A DNA stretch of 24,609 nucleotides, taken from CAYNFH01 sp964396385. GTDB taxonomy: Bacteria > Armatimonadota > Chthonomonadetes > Chthonomonadales > CAJBBX01. The notes below the pieces were generated by a model, which saw nothing but the letters and a program-made list of their open reading frames with translations, was not told the DNA's origin and made no database searches. The stretch spans positions 1 through 24,609 of the forward strand of contig CAYNFH010000085.1 in NCBI GenBank assembly GCA_964396385.1, written 5' to 3'. The translations under genes were made by a program, and so were the position numbers. Of this stretch, positions 15,714-22,262 are shown one piece after another. The number at the start of each line of letters is the position of its first letter. The first letter of the stretch is position 1.

Positions 15714-16602
15714 TGGCAGGGGCGTACCGTTCCACCATGGTGGCGCAGAACTCCGCGAAGTCTTCCGGGCGGGCCGGGGGACTGGCGCAGTGGGGGGCGA
15801 GGCCCAGGTGTGGCGGCGTGTAGCACAGTGTGACGGTGGTATCGAATTCCTCCAGCGCCTCCATCTGCCGGTCAAACCAGGCCAGGGCATCCTCGCGGTA
15901 GAAATCGGCCCAGCTCAGCCCTGTGCGCACGCGCTTGACTCCCAGGCGGCGCAGCGAGCGGACGGCGTCCTCCAACCGGTGGTCCTGGTAGTGGAACCAC
16001 TGGCAGATCCCGAGCTCCGGCGTGAAGCTGCCGAGCTGCTCCAGCGCGGGTTTGGGCGTGCCGTCCTCCCGGATGAGCCCCATGAAGAAGTGGCGGTAGT
16101 AGGCGGAGCCTTCCGACTCCTTGTTGATGGAGGTGGCCTCCCAGGTCTTGGGCAGGTCGTAGAGGCTGTACCAGTGGACGCGGTCCACGCGGCCCAGAAG
16201 GAGCTCCGCAGTCCTCTGGAGACCGAACTCCTGCACCTCGTTCGCCCCGTAGGTGGAAACTCCCACCTCCGTCACCCACACCGGCAGGCCAGCAGTGTCC
16301 TCGATCTCCGCCACCTTGTCTGGCCATTCGTCGATCTGCCAGTAGTTCCAATCCAGCGGGAAGCCGTGGACCGCGACGACGTCCACCGACTCCAGGACTC
16401 CCTTGCGCTTCATCAGGTCCATGAACTCGCGGTCGATCGGGGAGATGCCGCCCAGCACGCGCGTGAGCGAGGGGTTGGCTTCGGCCACGGCCGCGCTTCC
16501 CGCCCTGACCGTTTCCGCGAAGATGTCCCAGCCGGGGTCGAGCTCCCAGTCCCAGTGTGAGCGGTTGTTGGGCTCGTTCCAGAGCTTGACGGCCTCTATC
16601 AA
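15625..16602 (-). CDS. clan GH-A glycosidase with circularly permuted strand order
   Basis: A 325-residue protein. It starts directly with the strand-4 motif: EAVKLWNEPNN places acid/base Glu10 almost at the N-terminus. Strand 7 follows with VWVTEVGVS (nucleophile Glu112) and strand 8 with RVHWYSLYDL. The usual barrel end GLIREDGTPKPALEQL (175-190) then runs into LGICQWFHYQD (strand 1, 197-207), VRTGLSWADF (strand 2) and TTVTLCYTPP (strand 3). All eight strands are thus represented, in the order 4-8 then 1-3. Residues 295-325 are a low-complexity tail overlapping a hairpin repeat. The start is TTG at 16600-16602, with GGAG at 16610-16613 seven bases upstream and a 4-base TTGA overlap with the methyltransferase stop; a stop codon just upstream in frame excludes a longer N-terminus. 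It resembles beta-xylosidase-like proteins of glycosyltransferase clusters. Confidence 0.8.
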   Translation of the reverse strand: MIEAVKLWNEPNNRSHWDWELDPGWDIFAETVRAGSAAVAEANPSLTRVLGGISPIDREFMDLMKRKGVLESVDVVAVHGFPLDWNYWQIDEWPDKVAEIEDTAGLPVWVTEVGVSTYGANEVQEFGLQRTAELLLGRVDRVHWYSLYDLPKTWEATSINKESEGSAYYRHFFMGLIREDGTPKPALEQLGSFTPELGICQWFHYQDHRLEDAVRSLRRLGVKRVRTGLSWADFYREDALAWFDRQMEALEEFDTTVTLCYTPPHLGLAPHCASPPARPEDFAEFCATMVERYAPASRAVNYPARENSPSDGRYGDELAATEALK

Positions 16603-17423
16603 CCGTCAACTCCATTCTTATGCCTGCGGCCGTTCCCGTTCAAGCGTTTCTTCCCGGGGTAGACGGCGCGGGGCCAGGGGTCCTGGACCTGTCGCCAGCG
16701 GCAGACATAGACCTCGTCCTCCGGATGGCTCAGGATCTCGAACCCGGCACTGCGCAACATAGCCTCAGAGCCGGCCCGGTTCGGTATCCACCAGTTGGTG
16801 GGATCGCCGCTGTAGTTGTGCTCGATGAAGTACAGGCGGGGGAATTCAGGCCGGCCGAAGATGTCGGTCTGCCAGAAGGAGTAGTCGGTGGCCACCTCCG
16901 CCGGCTCCAGGCTGCCGCGCTGCATGGACTGGAAAATGAACAGGTCCTTTGCCACGTGCTCGTGAATGAGATCCAGTGCCAGGAGCGGGTGACGGAGGTG
17001 GTAGAAGACCCCCATGAACAGCACGAGGTCGAACTTCTCGCCGAGCAGGCCCAGGTCGTAGACGGAGAGCTTCCGATATTCCACGTTGGCGCCGAGCGCC
17101 TCGGCGGCGAAGCGGGCCTGTGCGAGGTACTCATCGTCGAAGTCTATGCCCAGGACGCGGTCCGCCCCCCGGCGCTTCATCTCCAGGGAGTAGAAGCCGG
17201 CGTTGCAGCCGATGTCCAGCACGGACTTGCCGATGAGGTCCTCCGGGATGGCGTGAGCGAACATCCGCCACTTCAGAGCCGGGTAGTCGCCCAGAAAGTG
17301 GTTCGGGGCGGTCAGAACGCCGTTCAGGTCCAGGTTGTGAAACCACTCGCCCAGCTCGCGTACACGCTTTTCGATGTCCGAACGGGACATGCGGAGGCGC
17401 GGCCGTTCTGCCTGCAGCGTCAT
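16599..17423 (-). CDS. SAM-dependent methyltransferase, CmoB-like (TIGR04290-type)
   Basis: A 274-residue class I methyltransferase. An N-terminal helical part (DIEKRVRELGEWFHNLDLNG) with HFLGDYPALKWRMF precedes SAM motif I, VLDIGCNAGFYSLEMKRRG, starting at residue 68. The GIDFDDEYLAQARFAAE segment binds the ribose, and DLVLFMGVFYHLRHPLLALD is the post-motif typical of CmoB-like enzymes. I recall this combination from the TIGR04290 group, found in glycosyltransferase clusters of unknown product; the assignment is from memory. It probably methylates a sugar or a carboxylate of the cluster's product rather than tRNA, as the tRNA-specific N-terminal domain of CmoB is absent. It is followed with a 4-base overlap by the permuted glycosidase. 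The start is the ATG at 17421-17423 with a weak AAAAGG upstream. Confidence 0.85.
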   Translation of the reverse strand: MTLQAERPRLRMSRSDIEKRVRELGEWFHNLDLNGVLTAPNHFLGDYPALKWRMFAHAIPEDLIGKSVLDIGCNAGFYSLEMKRRGADRVLGIDFDDEYLAQARFAAEALGANVEYRKLSVYDLGLLGEKFDLVLFMGVFYHLRHPLLALDLIHEHVAKDLFIFQSMQRGSLEPAEVATDYSFWQTDIFGRPEFPRLYFIEHNYSGDPTNWWIPNRAGSEAMLRSAGFEILSHPEDEVYVCRWRQVQDPWPRAVYPGKKRLNGNGRRHKNGVDG

Positions 17424-17466
17424 GGGTTGGCCTTTTCAGGGTGATCTGGCCGAGACGGAAGCGCAC

Positions 17467-17696
17467 AGTCGCCGCCTGGTACGGCCGAGTCTGGCGGTAT
17501 GACGGGTCATCCTACAGGGTGTGTTCCGGCATATTCGGGTCGATTTTGGGCTTCCTAAACTTGCGGGAACAAAGGTGGTTTTGATACTGTCCGTTTACGG
17601 TCGAGGCCGCTCGCCACAAGTATCGAAAGCCCAAAGCTGAGGCAGGCGGAGCCGTATGAATGGGTTGTTTTCAAAGGGCGACTGAAGGAGAGTGCT
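17467..17696. promoter_or_regulatory. divergent intergenic region with nested inverted repeats
   Basis: These 230 bases separate the leftward methyltransferase unit from the rightward glycosyltransferase unit, so both promoters should lie here. The contiguous right arm AGTATCGAAAGCCCAAA (17619-17635) pairs with TTTGGGCTT (17545-17553) and, separately, with GATACT and adjacent Ts (17579-17588). TTGCGG and GATACT 16 bases apart (17561-17588) are a possible plus-strand promoter. AAGGAGAG at 17684-17691 is a strong ribosome binding site for the next gene. No other gene is seen. Confidence 0.35.
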
Positions 17697-18656
17697 ATGC
17701 GTGCAGCCGTAGTCACGGCCCCAGAGAAGCTGGAAGTGCGGGAGGTCCCGCTGCCCGAGCCCGGCGACGGACAGGTGCGGGTCCGGCTGGAAGGCTGCGG
17801 AGTCTGTGCCTCCAACATTCCGCCGTGGGAGGGGCGGCCGTGGTTCAACTACCCGATGGAGCCGGGCGCGCTAGGCCACGAAGGTTGGGGTCGAATCGAT
17901 GCGGTCGGATCCGGCGTCGAGGGGCTGAAGGAGGGCCAGCGCGTGGCAATGCTCACCCAGCATGCCTACGCGGAGTACGACGTGGCGGATGAGGGTTCGG
18001 TTGTCTCACTGCCCGGGTCGCTCGAGTCGCAGCCCCTGCCCGGGGAGCCACTCGGCTGCGCGATGAATATCTTCCGGCGCAGCGAGATCCGCTCCGGCAA
18101 GACGGTAGCGATCATCGGCATCGGCTTCCTGGGCGCGCTGCTGGTGCAGCTTTCCAAGGGAGTAGTAGCGACCGTGTTCGCCATTTCGCGCCGGCCCTTC
18201 GCCCTCCAGGTGGCCCGCACGTTCGACGCGGACGAGACCATCCCCCTCGAGGACCACTGGCAGATCATCAACCAGGTGAGGGACCTGACCGGAGGCATCT
18301 TCTGCGACGTGGTGGTGGAAGCCACCGGCAAACAGTGGCCCCTGGACCTGGCGGGCGAGCTCACGCGCGAGCGAGGCCGGCTGGTGGTGGCCGGCTACCA
18401 CCAGGACGGGCTGAGACAGGTGAACATGCAGCTCTGGAACTGGCGCGGGCTGGACGTTATCAATGCGCACGAGCGGGAGCAGCAGGTGTACATCGACGGC
18501 ATCCGCAAGGCTGTGGACGCCGTCCAGAGCCGCGCGATGGACCCCGAGCCGCTCTACACGCACCAGTTCCCACTGGAGGAGCTGGATCAGGCGCTGAATG
18601 CCACGCGGGACCGGCCCGAGGGGTTCATGAAGGCGCTCGTCACGATGGGGAGTTGA
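17697..18656 (+). CDS. medium-chain dehydrogenase (zinc-binding alcohol dehydrogenase-like)
   Basis: A 319-residue MDR-family protein. It has the catalytic-zinc type motifs GCGVCASN (Cys34, Cys37) and GHEGWG (His61-Glu62), and a Rossmann segment VAIIGIGFLGALLVQLSKG near residue 138. It lacks the four-cysteine structural-zinc lobe seen in the dehydrogenase at 14500-15549 and is about 30 residues shorter. The C-terminal FPLEELDQALNATRDRPEGFMKALV is typical of polyol and threonine dehydrogenase relatives. The ATG at 17697 has AAGGAGAG close upstream. It heads the rightward glycosyltransferase operon and probably oxidises or reduces a sugar or polyol precursor of the glycoside made there. Confidence 0.85.
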   Translation: MRAAVVTAPEKLEVREVPLPEPGDGQVRVRLEGCGVCASNIPPWEGRPWFNYPMEPGALGHEGWGRIDAVGSGVEGLKEGQRVAMLTQHAYAEYDVADEGSVVSLPGSLESQPLPGEPLGCAMNIFRRSEIRSGKTVAIIGIGFLGALLVQLSKGVVATVFAISRRPFALQVARTFDADETIPLEDHWQIINQVRDLTGGIFCDVVVEATGKQWPLDLAGELTRERGRLVVAGYHQDGLRQVNMQLWNWRGLDVINAHEREQQVYIDGIRKAVDAVQSRAMDPEPLYTHQFPLEELDQALNATRDRPEGFMKALVTMGS

Positions 18657-19856
18657 GTGGTGAGAAGTGGGCGCCGCAGAGTGCTGATGACGGCCGACAC
18701 GGTCGGCGGTGTGTGGGTCTACTCCCTGGAGCTGGCCCGGGCGCTGGACGCGTTCGGTTGGGATATCTGCATAGCGACGATGGGCGCTCTGATGAGCCCG
18801 CGGCAGCGCGAAGAGGCCTGCTCCGTTCCGAACATCGAGGTTCAGGAGAGCCGGTTCAAGCTGGAGTGGATGCAAGATCCCTGGGAGGACGTGGCCCGCG
18901 CGGGGGACTGGCTCCTTCGGCTCGAGCGGGGCTGGAAGGCGGATGTGGTGCACCTGAACGGCTACTCTCACGCGGCGCTGCCGTTTCACGCGCCGGTGCT
19001 GGTGGTCGCGCATTCCTGCGTGCTCTCCTGGTGCGAGGGTGTATGGGAGGGCTACACGCCGGACTGCTTTGACCGCTACCGTGAGGAGGTTACCCGTGGC
19101 GTCCAGGCGGCGGACGTTGTGCTCGCTCCTACTCGCACGATGCTGGACGCAGTAGAGCGGCACTATGGCTCCGTGCGGGACGGACGCGTGATCCCGAACG
19201 GGCGGCGGGACGACCTTTTCGAACCGCGTGCCAAGGAGGAGTTTGTCTTTTCGGCTGGACGGCTGTGGGACCAGGCAAAGAACGTGAGTGCGCTGGACCA
19301 TGTGGCGCCGAGCCTGGAGTGGCCGATCTATGTGGCCGGCGACCAGAAGCATCCGGACGACACGTGCTCCATGGAGACGCCCTCCGTGCGCTGTCTGGGC
19401 TCACTCTCACCGCGGGAGATAGCGGAGTGGCTGGGCCGCGCTTCCATCTATGCGCTACCGGCCCGGTACGAGCCGTTCGGGCTCTCCGTTCTGGAGGCGG
19501 CCCTCTGCGGCTGCGCGCTGGTCCTGGGCGACATCGCGAGCCTCAGGGAGGTATGGGAGGACTCGGCGCTCTACGTCTCGCCTAACGACTTCGACGGGCT
19601 CCGCGATACCGTTCAGCGGCTGGTCCAGAACCCGGACCTCCGGCATGAGTACGCGATGAGAGCGCGCCTTCACTCCCGCCACTACTCGCCGGCACGGATG
19701 GCAGCGCGGTATGCGGAGGTGTACGAGGAGCTGGTGGACCGGAAGCCTGCGACCACAGACCGCAGACCACAGACCACCGAGCGGAAATTCCGGCGCCGTC
19801 CCTCGTCCGCCGTCTATGGTCCACGTTCCCGTCGCGGAGCGACGCCTTGCGAGTAG
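18657..19856 (+). CDS. GT4-family glycosyltransferase
   Basis: A 399-residue retaining glycosyltransferase of GT-B fold. The N-terminal VLMTADTVGGVWVYSLELARAL is the acceptor-side glycine loop. FVFSAGRLWDQAKNV begins the second Rossmann domain, and YEPFGLSVLEAALCGCALVLGD contains the EX7E-type nucleotide-sugar motif. The catalytic body ends near residue 360. The last 38 residues are encoded by heptanucleotide repeats and are probably not functional. It starts with GTG one base after the preceding stop, with GGGGAG at 18647-18652 as ribosome binding site; the next codon is also GTG. It should act in the cytoplasm on a donor I cannot specify, within the dehydrogenase/CgeB cluster. Confidence 0.9.
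   Translation: MVRSGRRRVLMTADTVGGVWVYSLELARALDAFGWDICIATMGALMSPRQREEACSVPNIEVQESRFKLEWMQDPWEDVARAGDWLLRLERGWKADVVHLNGYSHAALPFHAPVLVVAHSCVLSWCEGVWEGYTPDCFDRYREEVTRGVQAADVVLAPTRTMLDAVERHYGSVRDGRVIPNGRRDDLFEPRAKEEFVFSAGRLWDQAKNVSALDHVAPSLEWPIYVAGDQKHPDDTCSMETPSVRCLGSLSPREIAEWLGRASIYALPARYEPFGLSVLEAALCGCALVLGDIASLREVWEDSALYVSPNDFDGLRDTVQRLVQNPDLRHEYAMRARLHSRHYSPARMAARYAEVYEELVDRKPATTDRRPQTTERKFRRRPSSAVYGPRSRRGATPCE
19751..19828. repeat. heptanucleotide repeats at the glycosyltransferase junction
   Basis: Four tandem heptads of the form GACCRCM occupy 19751-19778. A second run of heptads ending in GTC or TTC occupies 19794-19828 (CGCCGTC, CCTCGTC, CGCCGTC, TATGGTC, CACGTTC). They fall in the last 35 codons of the GT4 gene and stop just before the next gene's start. 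The period is exactly 7, so the reading frame drifts through them; this argues that they are non-coding repeats caught in the ORF. They recall short tandemly repeated heptanucleotide sequences described in cyanobacteria. Confidence 0.7.
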
Positions 19857-20953
19857 TCATCTTCTGCCACTCGCTGCTCTCGGACTGGAACCACGGCAAC
19901 GCCCACTTCCTGCGCGGGATTGTGACGGAGCTGAACGCACGGGGACAAGAAGTCGGCGTCTACGAGCCCGAGAATAGTTGGAGCCTGCAGAACCTCCTGC
20001 AGGAGCACGGCAAAGCGGCCGTCCAGGGATTCCGCGCCGCGTATCCCGGCCTCGACAGCATCCGTTACAATCCGCGCCTTTTGGACGTAGACGCCGCCCT
20101 CCAGGGCGTGGACCTCGTGCTGGTCCACGAGTGGACGGAGCCCAAGGTCGTCAACCAGATCAATGCACACCGGGCCGCGCACGACCACTACCGGCTGCTC
20201 TTCCACGACACGCACCACCGCATCGTGACCAAGCGGGCCAGCATGCGACGCTTCGACCTGAGCCACTTCGACGGTGTGCTCGCCTTCGGCAAGGTCATCC
20301 GGGACCGATACCTGGCCGAGGGACGGGTCGCACGCGCCTGGACATGGCACGAGGCGGCGGACGTACGCGTGTTCCATCCACTGGGAGGGGGCGACGCGCC
20401 TGAACCGGACGGGGACTTGGTCTGGATCGGCAACTGGGGGGACGAGGAGCGGACGGCGGAGCTGCACGAGTTCCTGATCGAGCCTGTGAAGGCGCTCGCG
20501 CTGAAGGCGAGGGTATACGGCGTTCGGTACCCGGAAGAGGCGCGGGAGGCGCTGCGGATGGCCGGCATCGAGTACGGGGGTTGGCTGCCTAACTACGAAG
20601 CGCCGCAGGTGTTCGCGCGCTACCGCATGACACTCCACGTACCGCGCAGGCCGTACACAGAGCGGCTCCCGGGAATTCCCACCATCCGCGTGTTTGAGGC
20701 GCTGGCCTGCGGCATTCCGCTCATCTGCGCACCATGGGAGGACGCAGAGGGGCTGTTCACTCCGGGAAAAGACTACCTGGTCGCGCGCAACGGCGAGGAG
20801 ATGCGCCGGCACATGGCCGCCCTGCGGGAGGACCGTGAGCTGGCCTGCAGCCTGGCGGAGCATGGACTGCGGACCATACGGTCCCGCCATACCTGCGCGC
20901 ACAGGGTGGATGAGCTGATGGAGATATGCAGAGAGTTGAGGGTTGAGAGTTGA
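19847..20953 (+). CDS. CgeB-type glycosyltransferase 1
   Basis: A 368-residue GT-B protein. The N-terminus VVIFCHSLLSDWNHGNAHFLRGIVTEL is typical of CgeB-like enzymes. The middle LVWIGNWGDEERTAELHEFL and the C-terminal RVFEALACGIPLICAPWEDAEGLFTPGKDYLVARNGEEM match the Glycos_transf_1_2/CgeB C-terminal module, here with a conserved Glu in the sugar-nucleotide site. The start is TTG at 19847, with GGAG at 19836-19839 seven bases upstream and a 10-base overlap with the GT4 gene. The ribosome binding site lies in the loop of a GTCGC-GGA-GCGAC hairpin (19831-19843). The C-terminal residues RELRVES come from the next heptad repeat. Three CgeB-type enzymes in a row suggest sequential addition of sugars to one acceptor. 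Confidence 0.85.
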   Translation: MRVVIFCHSLLSDWNHGNAHFLRGIVTELNARGQEVGVYEPENSWSLQNLLQEHGKAAVQGFRAAYPGLDSIRYNPRLLDVDAALQGVDLVLVHEWTEPKVVNQINAHRAAHDHYRLLFHDTHHRIVTKRASMRRFDLSHFDGVLAFGKVIRDRYLAEGRVARAWTWHEAADVRVFHPLGGGDAPEPDGDLVWIGNWGDEERTAELHEFLIEPVKALALKARVYGVRYPEEAREALRMAGIEYGGWLPNYEAPQVFARYRMTLHVPRRPYTERLPGIPTIRVFEALACGIPLICAPWEDAEGLFTPGKDYLVARNGEEMRRHMAALREDRELACSLAEHGLRTIRSRHTCAHRVDELMEICRELRVES

Positions 20954-20992
20954 GGGTTGAGTGAGCCGGACCCTCAACTCTCAACCCTTAAC
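20935..20992. repeat. heptad repeats forming a 23-bp inverted repeat across a stop codon
   Basis: Four tandem copies of GTTGAGN (20935-20962) are followed, after a short GC-rich spacer, by three inverted heptads of the form NCTYAAC (20972-20992). Positions 20935-20957 pair with 20970-20992 along 23 bp with a single G.U. The stop codon of the first CgeB-type gene (20951-20953) lies inside the left arm. The structure could attenuate readthrough into the next gene or stabilise the upstream transcript; no T-tract follows. Confidence 0.8.
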
Positions 20993-21011
20993 CAAGGTAG
21001 GAAGAGCCACC

Positions 21012-22262
21012 GTGACCATAGCCGTGTTTGGGTCCAGCCTGGTTTCAGCGTATTGGTACGGGGCGGCTACCTACTACCGAGGCATCATCCGCGCGCTCCA
21101 TGCTCGCGGGCATCATGTCACGTTCTATGAGCCGGATGCCTATGAGCGGCAGCAGCACCGGGACATACCGGATCCAGACTGGGCGCGGGTGGTGGTCTAC
21201 GCCGGAGAAGGGATGGAGGGCGTCTCTCGGGCGATCGCGGATGCGCGCGGCGCGGACCTGGTGGTGAAGGCCAGCGGCGTGGGCGTGTTCGACGAGTGGC
21301 TGGAGGAGGCGATCCTGGAACTGCAAGGGCCGCGGACGCTCGTGGCTTTCTGGGACGTGGACGCGCCCGCGACTCTGGACCGGGTCCATACTAACCCAAC
21401 CGATCCCTTCCACGCGCTGATCCCCCGCTACGACCTGATCCTCACCTACGGTGGCGGAGAGCCGGTGATCAGCGCATACCGGCGGCTGGGCGCCCGGAAC
21501 TGCGTGCCCATCTACAACGCCCTCGACCGGGAGACTCACTATCCTGTGCCGCCCGAGACGCGTTTTGAGGCGGACCTGGGTTTTCTGGGTAACCGCATGC
21601 CGGACCGCGAGGGGCGCGTGGACGAGTTCTTTGTACGCGCCGCCAGCGAAGCGCCGGAGCACAGGTTCCTGCTTGGCGGGAGCGGCTGGGAGTGGAAGTG
21701 GTTTCCGTCCAACACCCGATGGATGGGCCACGTCTACACGGCCGAGCACAACGCATTCAACTGCAGCCCCAGGGCGGTGCTCAACATCAGCCGGGAGAGC
21801 ATGGCGCGATACGGATTCTCACCGGCCACACGGGTGTTCGAGGCGGCCGGCGCGGCCGCGTGCCTCATCACGGACGAGTGGGCCGGAATCGATCAGTTCT
21901 TTGAGCCCGGCAGCGAGATCCTGGTGGCCCGGAACGGGGCGGAGGTGGCCGAGCACGTGAAGTCGCTCACGCCGGAGCGCGCCCATGAGGTGGGCCAGGC
22001 CGCTTACCGGCGGGTGCTGTCGGAGCACACGTATGCGCACCGTGCCGCACTCTTTGAGGCGACGCTGGCAGGTGCCAACCAGCAGGAGGTAGCGGGACGC
22101 GGTGACGCGGCGACGCGCCGACGCGCCGATTCCGGAGTCGCCCCTGCGGCCGCTCCAGCCTCGCTCGGCTCTCGGATCGGAGGGCCGCAGCACCCTCGCC
22201 CACTCGCCCGCTCTGTAGTCCATCGCCGTGAGGGTGCGGGCGGCACGAGGGCGCGGACATGA
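21012..22262 (+). CDS. CgeB-type glycosyltransferase 2
   Basis: About 416 residues. The GTG at 21012 is chosen because AGGAAG (20999-21004) is 7 bases upstream and the protein then begins VTIAVFGSSLVSAYWYGAAT, the normal start of the fold. Upstream codons to 20961 derive from heptad repeats. Features are VAFWDVDAPATLDRV, DLILTYGGGEPVISAYRRLGA, LGFLGNRMPDREGR and the C-terminal RVFEAAGAAACLITDEWAGIDQFFEPGSEILVARNG, matching the other two CgeB-type proteins of the cluster. The aromatic and His/Asp positions differ, suggesting another specificity. The last 55 residues are encoded by octanucleotide repeats and Ala/Arg-rich sequence and are probably dispensable. The stop overlaps the next start as ATGA. 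Confidence 0.85.
   Translation: MTIAVFGSSLVSAYWYGAATYYRGIIRALHARGHHVTFYEPDAYERQQHRDIPDPDWARVVVYAGEGMEGVSRAIADARGADLVVKASGVGVFDEWLEEAILELQGPRTLVAFWDVDAPATLDRVHTNPTDPFHALIPRYDLILTYGGGEPVISAYRRLGARNCVPIYNALDRETHYPVPPETRFEADLGFLGNRMPDREGRVDEFFVRAASEAPEHRFLLGGSGWEWKWFPSNTRWMGHVYTAEHNAFNCSPRAVLNISRESMARYGFSPATRVFEAAGAAACLITDEWAGIDQFFEPGSEILVARNGAEVAEHVKSLTPERAHEVGQAAYRRVLSEHTYAHRAALFEATLAGANQQEVAGRGDAATRRRADSGVAPAAAPASLGSRIGGPQHPRPLARSVVHRREGAGGTRART
22096..22135. repeat. octanucleotide tandem repeats at the third glycosyltransferase junction
   Basis: Five tandem octads begin GACGCG (the first four) or GATTCC (the last) across 22096-22135. They sit in the 3' tail of the second CgeB-type gene. The period is 8, unlike the 7 of the two preceding junctions, and the sequence is unrelated to those. 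Confidence 0.7.

Noticed and set aside
15589..16560. 323-residue plus-strand frame opposite the permuted glycosidase
   Set aside because: Antisense composition and no motifs; the minus strand carries catalytic motifs and a ribosome binding site.
15625..16602. Two fused partial glycosidases rather than one permuted barrel
   Set aside because: The two parts do not duplicate any strand; they complement each other to exactly one barrel, so permutation is simpler, although structure prediction should confirm.
20961..21011. Upstream start for the second CgeB-type transferase
   Set aside because: The extra residues are read from heptad repeats, whereas GTG at 21012 has AGGAAG at proper spacing and begins at the conserved fold.
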